Shown here: positions 23,865 through 32,823 of the stretch, piece by piece
Layout of the letters: each line of letters begins with the position of its first letter
How positions within the stretch are numbered: the stretch's first letter is position 1
NCBI GenBank assembly: GCA_965227905.1
Contig: OZ245780.1
Span: forward strand, 682,001 to 746,000
Direction: 5' to 3'
DNA from: CBDDHT01 sp965227905
GTDB lineage: Bacteria > Pseudomonadota > Alphaproteobacteria > Rhizobiales > Methyloligellaceae
Length of the DNA stretch: 64,000 bases
The notes under the pieces: generated by a model
Seen by the model: only the letters and a program-made list of their open reading frames with translations
Told to the model about the DNA's origin: nothing
Databases searched by the model: none
Made by a program: the position numbers and the translations under genes

Positions 23865-24668
23865 ATGCGAGACATGTTGCAACATGCGGCACCGAACGAT
23901 CCGACCCTACCGATCAACGTCTCGGGCGTGACCAAGACCTATGGGGCCGTCACCGCAGTCGACAATCTGAATTTCGCAATCCAGCCCGGATGTGTCACGG
24001 CGCTTCTTGGCGGCAATGGTGCCGGCAAGACGACCACAATCGCCATGTTGCTGGGCCTCGTAAAGCCGTGTTCGGGCCGCGTTGAAATCTTTGGAACCGA
24101 TATGACCAAGGCGCGGCACAAAGTGGCCCATCGCATCAACTTCGAGAGCCCTTATGTCGACATGCCAATGCGGTTGACCGTTCGTCAGAATCTGACCGTT
24201 TATGCACGCATTTACGGTGTGCGGGATGTCGCCGGGCGCATAGCAGCGCTTGCCGAAGAGCTGCAGCTCACCCAGTTGCTCGACCGGGAAACCGGAAAGC
24301 TGTCCGCAGGGCAGAAAACCCGCGTGAGTCTTGCCAAGGCATTGCTCAACGCGCCGGATTTGCTTCTGCTGGATGAGCCGACCGCATCGCTCGATCCCGA
24401 TACCGCCGACTGGATCCGCGCCAAGTTCGAAGATTTCCGGTCGAGCCGAGGCGCCACGATACTCCTGGCATCACACAATATGAGCGAGGTCGAGCGTCTC
24501 GCGGATCGTGTTCTCATTCTGGATTCGGGAAGATTGGTCGAGGATGGTGCACCGAAAGAGCTCATTGAAAAATATGGACGCGATGGCTTGGAAGACGTGT
24601 TCCTCGATATCGCGCGCCGCCGGTCCAATGGCGCGACACCGGCATCGCAAATGCGTGCCGATCAATGA
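23865..24668 (+). CDS. ABC-2 type transporter ATP-binding protein
   Basis: This 267-residue ATPase carries Walker A GGNGAGKTTT, Q-loop region, signature LSAGQKTRVSLAKALL, Walker B LLLLDEPTASLDPD and the switch histidine in LASHNMSEVERL. It is the ABC-2 exporter type (NodI/CcmA/Nat-like). The stop overlaps the permease start (ATGA at 24665-24668), so the two subunits are coupled. The substrate cannot be told from the sequence. Its position between regB and a SCO1/SenC gene hints at a respiratory or copper-linked role, which is only inference. Confidence 0.88.
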   Translation: MRDMLQHAAPNDPTLPINVSGVTKTYGAVTAVDNLNFAIQPGCVTALLGGNGAGKTTTIAMLLGLVKPCSGRVEIFGTDMTKARHKVAHRINFESPYVDMPMRLTVRQNLTVYARIYGVRDVAGRIAALAEELQLTQLLDRETGKLSAGQKTRVSLAKALLNAPDLLLLDEPTASLDPDTADWIRAKFEDFRSSRGATILLASHNMSEVERLADRVLILDSGRLVEDGAPKELIEKYGRDGLEDVFLDIARRRSNGATPASQMRADQ

Positions 24669-25495
24669 TGGAACCTGTCGTCGCAAGATCTGACGGATTG
24701 CGAGCGTCCTGGCGCCGGATCGCGGCACTCCTGCTGCGCTACTCTTATCTCATCAGAGGGTCGTGGGCGCGCGTAATCAGCGTCATCTATTGGCCATTTC
24801 TGCAAATGGTCATGTGGGGCTTTCTGCAATTGCATCTGGCTGAGAACTCCAGCTTGTTTGCAAAAGCCAGCGGCGTGTTGATCGGCTCCGTTCTGCTCTG
24901 GGATATCCTGTTTCGCGGAAAAATCGGCTTTTCGGTGTGTTTCCTGGAAGAGGTGTGGTCGCGCAATATCGGTCCATTGATGCTTAGTCCCATTCGGACG
25001 GGAGAGTTTGTTATCGCCTTGAGCCTTATGAGCATCATCCGACTCTGCGTTGGACTGATACCCGTAACCATCCTTGCCAATGTGTTCTTTGGTTTCAATC
25101 TACTGGGGCTTGGCTTGGCGCTCGGTGCATTCTTCGCCAATCTCATTCTGACAAGTTGGGCCTTGGCGCTCCTCTCGTCCGGTGTGGTTCTGCGCTATGG
25201 CCTCGGCGCGGAAGAGTTGGCCTGGTCACTAGGATTTGTCTTGCTGCCGATTTGCTGTGTCTATTATCCAGTGACGACTCTGCCTGGATGGCTTCAGCCA
25301 ATCGCCTTGGCTCTGCCACCGACCCATGTGTTCGAAGGCATGCGCACCCTCATCCTCGAAGGCGTTTTCGATGCTACGGCGATGTGGTGGGCATTGGGAC
25401 TCAATGCGGTTCTGCTCGCTGCGGGATATGCAAGTTTTCTGTATTTCCTGCGCGCGACACGTGTCAATGGGTCACTACTGACTCCAGGCGAATAG
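24665..25495 (+). CDS. ABC-2 type transporter permease
   Basis: This 276-residue permease has six hydrophobic segments and the ABC-2 domain pattern, including the reentrant region EELAWSLGFVLLPICCVYYPVTTLPGWLQ and PPTHVFEGMRTLILEG. It forms an exporter with the ATPase encoded just upstream (4-base overlap). It resembles NodJ/Nat-type permeases; the cargo is unknown. Confidence 0.85.
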   Translation: MMEPVVARSDGLRASWRRIAALLLRYSYLIRGSWARVISVIYWPFLQMVMWGFLQLHLAENSSLFAKASGVLIGSVLLWDILFRGKIGFSVCFLEEVWSRNIGPLMLSPIRTGEFVIALSLMSIIRLCVGLIPVTILANVFFGFNLLGLGLALGAFFANLILTSWALALLSSGVVLRYGLGAEELAWSLGFVLLPICCVYYPVTTLPGWLQPIALALPPTHVFEGMRTLILEGVFDATAMWWALGLNAVLLAAGYASFLYFLRATRVNGSLLTPGE

Positions 25496-25578
25496 GGTTG
25501 CAATGGGACTTCCGAGTCCCGATTCTGTGGCTGGAGACGGATCCAAATCCGCGTTGCTGAACATCAGGAACGAATGAA

Positions 25579-26184
25579 ATGCGCGTCAAGTTGGCCTTTA
25601 TCGTCATCGGTTTTTTCATCATCGGCGCCTTTGCGGCGTTCACGATACTGTCCTATCAGGCGCCTGCGACGAGCGGTGTTGTGCAGCAGGGCACAGGCAA
25701 GCCGGATATTGGCGGGCCATTCTCACTGACCGATCATACCGGGCGCAGGGTTACCGAGAAGGATTTCAAGGGCGGGCTCAGCCTCGTCTATTTCGGCTTC
25801 ACCTATTGCCCGGATGTTTGCCCGACCGAGCTTCAGGTCATGGCTGACGCGATGGATAAGCTTGGGGATAAGGCATCGAAGGTTACACAGCTCTTCATAT
25901 CCGTGGACCCGGAACGCGATACCGTGGAGCAGATGGCGTCCTATGTTCCGAACTTCCACGATCGTTTGATCGGACTGACCGGGACAGTCGATGAAGTTAA
26001 AAAGGCTGCAAAGGCCTACAAGGTCTACTATCGGAAAGTAGACGATAAGACGTCCGATGCCGGCTATACCATCGACCATTCCAGTATCGTTTTTCTAATG
26101 AATCCGGATGGTGAATATCTGGCACATTTCTCCCATGGCACGAGTCCTGATGCCATGGCTACCAAGATTGCGGGTTTCCTCTAG
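25579..26184 (+). CDS. SCO1/SenC/PrrC copper chaperone for cytochrome oxidase
   Basis: This 201-residue membrane-anchored thioredoxin-fold protein has one N-terminal transmembrane helix (about 5-25), the copper-binding CPDVC (C77, C81) and the distal ligand H167 in TIDHSSIVFL. SCO proteins deliver copper to the CuA or CuB site of terminal oxidases. In Rhodobacter the homologue senC/prrC sits with regB-regA; here it is 1.8 kb from regB across the ABC transporter, keeping the association. Confidence 0.92.
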   Translation: MRVKLAFIVIGFFIIGAFAAFTILSYQAPATSGVVQQGTGKPDIGGPFSLTDHTGRRVTEKDFKGGLSLVYFGFTYCPDVCPTELQVMADAMDKLGDKASKVTQLFISVDPERDTVEQMASYVPNFHDRLIGLTGTVDEVKKAAKAYKVYYRKVDDKTSDAGYTIDHSSIVFLMNPDGEYLAHFSHGTSPDAMATKIAGFL

Positions 26185-26336
26185 AGCCAGGCGCCTATCC
26201 CCAGGCCACTGCGGTTTCCGGTCTGGGTTATTCACCTTATCCAGACCCCCTCCCAAGGCTGCATTGCCAGCAAGCGCTGCAGCGTCTATAGACTGTGTTG
26301 CGGTGCAACATAAGAATGGGGGCGTATGAACCGCCA

Positions 26337-27626
26337 ATGCTCTATCATCTCTACGAGCTGAATCATGCCGCACTGCGTCCGGCGCGAGCCGCGTCCGATA
26401 TGTGCCGGCTGATGTTCCGCAATCCGCTCAATCCGTGGGCACACACGGCCGCTGGAAAAGGCGTGGCGGCTGCTTGCGAGCTGTTCGAGCGGACGACGCG
26501 CCGCTACGGGAAACCGACCTTTGACATAACACACACCAAGGTCGGACCGTTCGTTGTGCCCGTTACGGAAGAAGTCGTTTGGAGCCGGCCGTTCTGTCAG
26601 CTTCGTCACTTCCGCCGCGAGATGCCGTCGGCCCACAAGGGCGACGCGTCAAACCTTCTCATCATTGCGCCCATGTCGGGTCACTATGCGACGCTCCTGC
26701 GTGGCACGGTGACGGACATGCTTCCGCGCCACAATGTCTACATCACCGATTGGACGGACGCCCGCAATGTGCCTTTGACCGAAGGCACATTCGATCTCGA
26801 CGACTATGTCGACTATGTGATCGATATGATCCGCAGTTTCGACGGTGACGTTCACTTGATGGCGGTGTGTCAGCCCTCGGTGCCCGTTATGGCGGCCGTG
26901 TCGGTCATGGAAGCGGCCGGCGATCCTTTCGTACCGCGGAGCATGACGTTGATGGGCGGTCCGATCGATACGCGTATTAATCCGACGGCGGTCAATGAGC
27001 TGGCGGAAAAACGGAGCCTCGAATGGTTCCGGCGTAATGTGATCATGAATGTTCCATGGCCGAATCCCGGCTTCCTAAGGGAAGTCTATCCGGGGTTCCT
27101 TCAACTCACCGGATTCATGACGATGAATCTCGATCGCCATTTCGAGGCTCACAAGGATCTCTTCCGTCATCTGATCGAAGGTGATGGCGATTCTGCAGAC
27201 AAGCATCGTGAATTCTATGACGAGTATATGGCCGTCATGGATCTCGATGCCGCCTTCTATCTACAGACTGTCGATACGGTGTTCATTCGCCACGCCTTGC
27301 CGAATGGCACGATGATGCACCGGGATCACCTGGTGGACCCAGGCGCGATCAGCCGCGTGGCATTGATGACTGTTGAAGGTGAAAAAGACGACATTTCAGG
27401 TGTTGGTCAGACTGAAGCTGCCCAACGCCTGTGCTCGGGGCTTTCTGCAGATCGCAAGGTTCATTATGTGCAGAAGGGCGTCGGGCACTATGGGGTCTTC
27501 AATGGATCCCGATTCCGGTCGGAGATTGCGCCACGGATATCGGACTTTATTGAGAACAATGACCGCCCGGCAAGAATAGTGCGAAGGCGCACCGAAGTCA
27601 GCCAATCGATCGCTCCCGTCGCTTGA
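26337..27626 (+). CDS. phaZ: Intracellular polyhydroxyalkanoate depolymerase
   Basis: PhaZ mobilises intracellular polyhydroxybutyrate granules. The protein (429 residues from ATG 26337) begins MLYHLYELNHAALRPARAAS like the family, and carries the nucleophile cysteine in HLMAVCQPSVPVMAA, where secreted depolymerases have serine. DISGVGQTEAA and KGVGHYGVFNGSRFR supply the expected Asp and His. An in-frame ATG at 26316 adds seven residues and cannot be excluded. The presence of phaZ implies a polyhydroxyalkanoate-storing organism. Confidence 0.92.
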   Translation: MLYHLYELNHAALRPARAASDMCRLMFRNPLNPWAHTAAGKGVAAACELFERTTRRYGKPTFDITHTKVGPFVVPVTEEVVWSRPFCQLRHFRREMPSAHKGDASNLLIIAPMSGHYATLLRGTVTDMLPRHNVYITDWTDARNVPLTEGTFDLDDYVDYVIDMIRSFDGDVHLMAVCQPSVPVMAAVSVMEAAGDPFVPRSMTLMGGPIDTRINPTAVNELAEKRSLEWFRRNVIMNVPWPNPGFLREVYPGFLQLTGFMTMNLDRHFEAHKDLFRHLIEGDGDSADKHREFYDEYMAVMDLDAAFYLQTVDTVFIRHALPNGTMMHRDHLVDPGAISRVALMTVEGEKDDISGVGQTEAAQRLCSGLSADRKVHYVQKGVGHYGVFNGSRFRSEIAPRISDFIENNDRPARIVRRRTEVSQSIAPVA

Positions 27627-27682
27627 ATTTTACGGTTGGAATCCCCATTTCCTGGGCTGGGTAACTCTCACCAGGAGGGGAG

Positions 27683-28093
27683 ATGACAAAATCGTACGCC
27701 TTGCGTCCTGACTGGACGCCTCTCAATATCGGGTTGATGATATTGGGTTTTTTGGCCTTTTGGCCACTGGGCCTTGCTATGCTGGCCTATATTCTGTGGG
27801 GTGATCGTTTGCCGACATTGGTCGACGATCTGAAATCCAATTTCTCGAGTGCATCAAAGCCGTTCGAAGCGTCCTATTCCATGGGAGCAACGGGTAACCA
27901 GGCCTTTGACGATTATCGCTCGAGAGAGCTGAAACGCCTCGAAGAAGAGCGCCGTAAACTGGAGCGTGAACGCTCTGAGTTTGACGACTATGTGCGCAAT
28001 CTTCGGCGTGCCCGCGATCAGGAAGAATTCGATCGCTTTATGAGCGAGCGAAACGATCGGGCAGAGACTGGCACCGACCCACGGGCCAGCTAG
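27683..28093 (+). CDS. DUF2852 membrane protein
   Basis: This 136-residue protein matches the alphaproteobacterial DUF2852 family. A conserved hydrophobic segment (about 14-40, NIGLMILGFLAFWPLGLAML) is followed by a linker (FSSASKPFEASYSMGATGNQ) and a charged coiled coil (RELKRLEEERRKLERERSEF) ending EEFDRFMSER. The function is unknown. GGAGGGG lies five to six bases before the ATG. A strong terminator follows at 28116. Confidence 0.88.
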   Translation: MTKSYALRPDWTPLNIGLMILGFLAFWPLGLAMLAYILWGDRLPTLVDDLKSNFSSASKPFEASYSMGATGNQAFDDYRSRELKRLEEERRKLERERSEFDDYVRNLRRARDQEEFDRFMSERNDRAETGTDPRAS

Positions 28094-28115
28094 ACACACT
28101 CCCAACACCAATAGG

Positions 28116-28152
28116 ATCCGCCCTGCAACGTTGCGGGGCGGATTGCTATTTT
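28116..28152 (+). terminator. Rho-independent terminator after the DUF2852 gene
   Basis: The 28-base stretch 28116-28143 is self-complementary along its whole length (ATCCGCCC at one end, GGGCGGAT at the other, one T-G wobble) and is followed by TGCTATTTT. It ends 23 to 50 bases after the gene's stop codon. Confidence 0.8.
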
Positions 28153-28252
28153 GGGCGCGCGATTTCAGCAGACAAACATCGTTTCATGGCATGATGCTCG
28201 TGCTGATTCGATCGCCCGCAACGGGCTGACGGCGCAAGTCCAAGTGAAATCT

Positions 28253-28990
28253 ATGCTCGCTCCGACTGATTCCGATGATGATTTTGTTATGTTGGCAGGA
28301 CTAGATGAGCCTGTTCAGATACGCAGGTCTTCGCGTGCTCGGCGCTTTGCACTGAAGGTAGACGAAGCAAAGCGCGCGGCCATCCTGACCTTGCCTGCCG
28401 GCGCTTCGTTGTCTGACGCACTCGACTTTGCCAACAGGCATGTGAGGTGGCTTCAAAAGCGTTTGGTCGCAATCCCCGCCTCCGTCCCGTTTGCCGACGG
28501 CGCCGTCCTTCCCATCCGTGGTCTCGAACACCGGATAAGACTGGCCGGCAAGAGACCATCACGTGGAGTGGTTTGGACAGATCCGGACAATGATGATGGA
28601 CCGCTCGTCAATGTCGCAGGAGACCAGCGCCACGTATCGAGGCGTCTTACGGATTGGTTGAAGCGTGAGGCGCGAAAGGATGTTTCGGCTCGTGTCGACT
28701 GGCATGCCAAACAGCTCGGTCTCAAACCCAAGAGAATTACCGTCAGAGATCAGACCACCCGGTGGGGATCATGTTCTTCAAGCGGATCCCTGTCTTTCTC
28801 CTGGCGCTTGATCCTCGCCCCCCATCTTGTTCTCGATTATGTCGCAGCCCATGAAGTTGCCCATCTGGAAGAGATGAACCATGGCAAGGCGTTTTGGCGG
28901 CTTGTGTACAAAACAATGCCGCGCACAGACGAGGCTCGCCAATGGCTGAAGTGTCATGGAACGGCACTGCATCGGTACGGTGCTGAGTGA
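28253..28990 (+). CDS. YgjP-type (SprT-like) zinc metalloprotease
   Basis: This 246-residue protein of the YgjP/WLM-like metallopeptidase family (DUF45) has the zinc motif HEVAH followed by LEEMNHGKAFW, whose second H completes the ligand set. Upstream, DQTTRWGSCSSSGSLSFSWR is the family's conserved signature. It is cytoplasmic, without a signal. The start is uncertain: no good ribosome site is visible, and the frame is open to 28151 via non-ATG starts. The function in vivo is poorly known. Confidence 0.8.
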   Translation: MLAPTDSDDDFVMLAGLDEPVQIRRSSRARRFALKVDEAKRAAILTLPAGASLSDALDFANRHVRWLQKRLVAIPASVPFADGAVLPIRGLEHRIRLAGKRPSRGVVWTDPDNDDGPLVNVAGDQRHVSRRLTDWLKREARKDVSARVDWHAKQLGLKPKRITVRDQTTRWGSCSSSGSLSFSWRLILAPHLVLDYVAAHEVAHLEEMNHGKAFWRLVYKTMPRTDEARQWLKCHGTALHRYGAE

Positions 28991-29059
28991 GGGGCGCACG
29001 AACTCGCTCGCGATTGATCAGTGGCGATTAGATGTTTTGGTAGATTGTGCCGAGTAAAT

Positions 29060-29208
29060 GGTGCTGTCCGGTGGGGCGGTGCCGTGTTGGTGGATTTGGG
29101 TTTATTTCGCTCGCGGCTATTCCGCGCTGAGGCGCGGGCCTCCGCGGGGGCGGCCTGACCGGCCGGCGGCCGCTTGGCCTTGCCTCGCTGGTCGCTCGGT
29201 TATTCTTG
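29060..29208 (-). repeat. Dispersed intergenic repeat, copy C1 (full, reverse)
   Basis: This is a full reverse copy between the convergent YgjP and penicillin-binding-protein genes. It contains the reverse of the conserved box (GTTTATTTCGCTCGCGGC), the GC-rich arm and the terminal GGTTATTCTT. It faces copy C2, 61 bases away, in the same head-to-head arrangement as A1/A2, so the C1/C2 pair could fold into a very large hairpin. The rest of 28991-29488 outside C1 and C2 shows no gene. Confidence 0.85.
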
Positions 29209-29269
29209 AATCCATGAGAAATGGTGCCGTATTGCACCGGCCATACGCCGCGATCTTGCCTGTGTCCAA

Positions 29270-29418
29270 GACAACCGCGCCATAGTGGCGCGGCAAGCGC
29301 GACCGCGCGCCGGCCGGTCAGGCCGCCCCCGCAGAGGCCCGCGCGAAAGCGCGGAATAGCCGCGAGCGAAATAAACCCAAATCCAAAACCACGGCCTGAT
29401 CACACCGGAAAGCACCAG
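29270..29418 (+). repeat. Dispersed intergenic repeat, copy C2 (full, forward)
   Basis: This full forward copy runs from ACAACCGCGCC to GGAAAGCACCAG and contains AGCCGCGAGCGAAATAAACC. After it, AACAACCGAGCGACCGGCAAG (29448-29468) looks like the first bases of another, truncated copy just before the stop of the penicillin-binding-protein gene. Confidence 0.85.
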
Positions 29419-29488
29419 CCATTCCGCTCGATCTCGCAAGGAACCAACAACAACCGAGCGACCGGCAAGAAAAGCCCATCGCCGGGCG

Positions 29489-31609
29489 TCAGCCGTTGGT
29501 ATCAAAGATACCCATCACACGTTTCAGGAACGGCCGGTCGGTCGTGGTGCGCCGCGGAGGAGCCGGTCTTGCTGTGCGCGCCGGCGCTGCTGTAACGGCG
29601 GGCTGTTGCGCGCGAGCAGGGCGAGTTGCCCGGGCTGGACGACGTGCCGTCGCAGCGGTGTAGGTTCCCGGAAGTGCTCTTGGCGCAAGTCCGCGATGAG
29701 CCTCCGTCATGGCGGCCTTCCAGATCTTCGCCGGCAGGCTACCACCTGTCACCCGCCGCATCGGGCTGCCGTTGTCATTGCCAACCCAGACGCCGGTAAG
29801 ATAGCGGCCGGTGTAGCCCACGAACCATGCGTCACGGAAGTTCTGGCTCGTTCCTGTCTTGCCGGCTGCCGGATGGTTCGGCAGGGCTGCTTGTTTGCCG
29901 GTTCCCATAACAAGCACGGCATTGAGCATGTCATTCATGGCACCCACATCGGCACGTTCGATCACGCGCGTTGGTTCGATAGGCCGGCGCCGATAGAGCG
30001 TCTTTCCTTTTCGGGTCCGTATGCGTCTGACCACATGGGGCGATACTTCCCGGCCACCATTCGCAAAAGGGGCATAAGCAGACGTTAGTCCAAGGAGCGT
30101 GACTTCCGCGGTTCCAAGAGCGATAGACAAATCCTTATGCATGGGCGTGGAAATGCCGAGGCGTCGGGCCGTACGGACGACACGCCTCTGGCCGGCCTTC
30201 ATTGCAACGCGGACCGCAACCGTATTGATTGACTGAGCCAGACCGTCACGCATCGTGACGGGTCCGAGATATTTTCCGGAATAGTTCTTTGGCCGCCAGC
30301 CATTCACATTGACCGGGCTGTCGTAAACGCGCGTGTTCGGCGAGAGACCTGCCTCAAGTGCTGCGAGGAAGACGAAGGGTTTGAATGCCGAACCTGGTTG
30401 GCGGAGAGATTTGATCGCTCGATTGAATTGGCTCTTTCGGTACGAACGCCCGCCCGTGATCGCTCTGACCGCGCCGTTCGTGTCCATCATGACAGCTGCG
30501 GCCTGTTCCGCCTTGTAGCGTTCGTCGGCGCCGGCCATTTGTTCTTGCACGATATTCTGCAGTGAACTCTGCATTGGTGCGTCGAGTGTCGTCTCTACAA
30601 CGATGTCATGCTTGGTTTCGGCAATGAGTTGCGTGAGAAGCTCGCTGACCCAGTCGACGGCATATTCGTAACCATCGACACGGTGGGGATCGCGCAGACT
30701 TGCTGGAGCCGTCAGGGCGGCCATGGCGCGTGCTGACGACAAGACTCCGGCATCGACCATCTTGGTGATGACGACCGATGCCCGGCCTTCAGCGCGTGCG
30801 GTGTTCCTGGTCGGTGCATAGCGCGAAGGTGCTTTCAGCAACCCAGCCAGAAGCGCGGCCTCTGATACGGTAACTTTGCTGGCCGATTTGCCGAAGTAGC
30901 GTTGTGCTGCCGCTTCGATGCCATAGGCACCTGCGCCGAAATAGACCCTGTTGAGGTAGAGTTCGAGGATCTCGTCTTTTGTGAAGCGAGCCTCAAGCCA
31001 CAGGGCGAGGAGGACTTCCTGAAACTTCCTCGCATAGGTGCGTTCGGATGTCAGATAAAGGTTCTTGGCAAGCTGCTGCGTAATGGTGCTCCCGCCCTGA
31101 ACGACGGTACCAGCGCGGACATTGCTGACGGTCGCACGCAAGAGCCCAAGCGGGTCGACACCGAAATGATTGTAGAAACGCCGATCCTCTGTCGCGAGGA
31201 CGGCATTGACCACGTAGGGGGGCAATTGGCCAAGTCGAACGTGACCCCGTCGCAATCCGCGATCGGCCAGCACGGTGCCGTCCCTTGCGAGGATGGTGAC
31301 ATTGGGCGGGCTGTTTTCGAGCCCGGCTGACAAAGGATCGGAAAAGGTTGCTGCGACATAGACGACCATGCCGGCAACGATGAGTGCGGCCCACACGCCG
31401 GCAACGGCTGCCCAATAAGCCAGTCGACCCGCAAGGTGCCAACGTGCCTTGCTTCTTGCACTGCTCGCGCGCGAGGACGACCGCGCGCGTTGGCGGCGCT
31501 TGGTTCCGGAGTTTGTCTTTTTGCCCCGTCTGGCCGTGCGGCTCCGGCTCGATGCCGGTTTCCGTGCGCTTTCACGCCGGCCGGGCTTTCGGCTACGCTT
31601 TGTACTCAT
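29489..31609 (-). CDS. Class A penicillin-binding protein (PBP1 type)
   Basis: This is a bifunctional peptidoglycan glycosyltransferase/transpeptidase of 706 residues. A very basic N-terminal cytoplasmic tail (about 1-55, Arg/Lys/Ser-rich) precedes one transmembrane helix (about 62-90). The GT51 domain has ATEDRRFYNHFGVDPLGLLR and GGSTITQQLAKNLYL. The transpeptidase has the SxxK motif in RQPGSAFKPF, the SxN motif in AQSINTVAV and KTGTS. A low-complexity Ala/Arg/Pro tail (TAATARRPARATRPARAQ) ends the protein. It faces the YgjP gene across a repeat pair. Confidence 0.93.
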   Translation of the reverse strand: MSTKRSRKPGRRESARKPASSRSRTARRGKKTNSGTKRRQRARSSSRASSARSKARWHLAGRLAYWAAVAGVWAALIVAGMVVYVAATFSDPLSAGLENSPPNVTILARDGTVLADRGLRRGHVRLGQLPPYVVNAVLATEDRRFYNHFGVDPLGLLRATVSNVRAGTVVQGGSTITQQLAKNLYLTSERTYARKFQEVLLALWLEARFTKDEILELYLNRVYFGAGAYGIEAAAQRYFGKSASKVTVSEAALLAGLLKAPSRYAPTRNTARAEGRASVVITKMVDAGVLSSARAMAALTAPASLRDPHRVDGYEYAVDWVSELLTQLIAETKHDIVVETTLDAPMQSSLQNIVQEQMAGADERYKAEQAAAVMMDTNGAVRAITGGRSYRKSQFNRAIKSLRQPGSAFKPFVFLAALEAGLSPNTRVYDSPVNVNGWRPKNYSGKYLGPVTMRDGLAQSINTVAVRVAMKAGQRRVVRTARRLGISTPMHKDLSIALGTAEVTLLGLTSAYAPFANGGREVSPHVVRRIRTRKGKTLYRRRPIEPTRVIERADVGAMNDMLNAVLVMGTGKQAALPNHPAAGKTGTSQNFRDAWFVGYTGRYLTGVWVGNDNGSPMRRVTGGSLPAKIWKAAMTEAHRGLAPRALPGTYTAATARRPARATRPARAQQPAVTAAPARTARPAPPRRTTTDRPFLKRVMGIFDTNG

Positions 31610-31776
31610 GTCCAGCCCGGTAGGTCGGATGACTCGAACGAATTGGACGGATTGTCCCGCCCCATAGCCTCGACCCTATTCGCCGTGCTTTAAGGCGGAG
31701 TTAAAGTCTCTGCGACTGAATCGAACGGAAATACCGGCGCGCAAACCCGTTGATTGCTATCTAGAGAGGACACCTC

Positions 31777-32469
31777 ATGACGCTGATTGACCTTTCCCGT
31801 GAGATCTATCACCGAATGCAGGTCTTCCCGACGCATCCCCCCGTCGTTATTTCGCCATTCGGGACCCATGACGACGTTCGCGATACAGATGGTGTGGACT
31901 TCTCATCGGCGACGATGGCTTTGTCCATGGGTGATCATTCGGGGACCCATGTGGATGCCCTCAGCCATTTCAATCCCAGCCCGGGTGCGCCAACGATCGA
32001 TCAAATGCCGCTTGAGACATTCTTCACAGAGGCGATCTGCCTCGATCTGTCACACATACCGCTGCGTTCAGATATTACGATTGCAGATTTGGAGCAGGCG
32101 GAGGCGGCATCGGGCGAGACCATACGCGAAAAGGATACCGTCCTCATTCACACGGGATTTGCCGATGCCTGTTATGGGACACCGGCGTTCATTACGGATT
32201 TTCAAGGCCTCACCAAAGACTCCGCAACCTGGCTTGGAGACAAAGGCATCACGATGTTCGGTGTCGAGCCGATCAGTCCTGGGCGGCCGGGAAAGAACAA
32301 CTACGAAGTTCACAATGTCTGCCGGGACATGGGCTTCACGCACATCGAAGGGCTGGTCAATCTTGATGTGCTTGTCGGCAGAGGACGCTTTCGCTTCATC
32401 GGTTTCCCTCTGAAGATCAGAGGCGGTACCGGCAGCCCGATCCGGGCGGTTGCGTGGCTGGAGGAGTAG
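31777..32469 (+). CDS. Cyclase/kynurenine formamidase-like metal-dependent hydrolase
   Basis: This 230-residue protein of the cyclase family (KynB-like) has the metal-binding motif HSGTHVDALSHF (HxGTHxDxxxH) and the C-terminal RGGTGSPIRAVAWLEE typical of the group. It hydrolyses an amide, lactone or similar substrate; no kyn genes are nearby, so formamidase activity is not established. The ATG follows GAGAGGACACCTC, and the gene stands alone between divergent and convergent neighbours. Confidence 0.85.
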   Translation: MTLIDLSREIYHRMQVFPTHPPVVISPFGTHDDVRDTDGVDFSSATMALSMGDHSGTHVDALSHFNPSPGAPTIDQMPLETFFTEAICLDLSHIPLRSDITIADLEQAEAASGETIREKDTVLIHTGFADACYGTPAFITDFQGLTKDSATWLGDKGITMFGVEPISPGRPGKNNYEVHNVCRDMGFTHIEGLVNLDVLVGRGRFRFIGFPLKIRGGTGSPIRAVAWLEE

Positions 32470-32500
32470 ATGGCCGGTAGGCGGGTTTGCACTGTGTGTC

Positions 32501-32608
32501 TGGTGCTGTCCGGCGTGATGGCGCCGCGTCTCTGAGATCTGAGTTTGTTTCGCTCACGGCTAATCCGCGCATCAGCGCGGAATAGCCGTGAGCGAAATAA
32601 ACTCAGAT
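32501..32608. repeat. Dispersed intergenic repeat, truncated head-to-head pair (copy D)
   Basis: Two partial copies meet head to head, leaving 34-base arms at 32537-32570 and 32575-32608 separated by ATCA, with two mismatches. Each arm holds the conserved box GCCGTGAGCGAAAYAAAC and adjoining GCGCGG. The left copy retains its tail (from TGGTGCTGTCCGG), the right copy only a trace, and AACAACCGCGACCG at 32675 is a remnant of another unit start. It lies between convergent genes, where the palindrome could act as a bidirectional terminator. Confidence 0.82.
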
Positions 32609-32744
32609 GATCCAACAGTTTCCCAAGCAGCAGGATAGCGCCAGCGCATCTCCGCGAAGTTGCAAGAGGCCAAGAACAACCGCGACCGAAAAAACAAAGG
32701 CTCAGCAAAAACAGTAAAACTGATGGTTGGCATGACTAACTGGA

Positions 32745-32780
32745 ATCAAAAGAGCCGGCCGCTTGCCGTCGGCCGGCTCT
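32745..32780 (-). terminator. Rho-independent terminator for the L,D-transpeptidase gene
   Basis: Perfect 11-base arms AGAGCCGGCCG/CGGCCGGCTCT (32751-32761 and 32770-32780) with an 8-base loop; read on the minus strand the stem is followed by TTTTGATT. It lies 44 bases downstream of the transpeptidase stop. Confidence 0.85.
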
Positions 32781-32823
32781 AATCGCTGATCGCATGGCGC
32801 CCGGAGGCGCGGAGCTGACCAGC

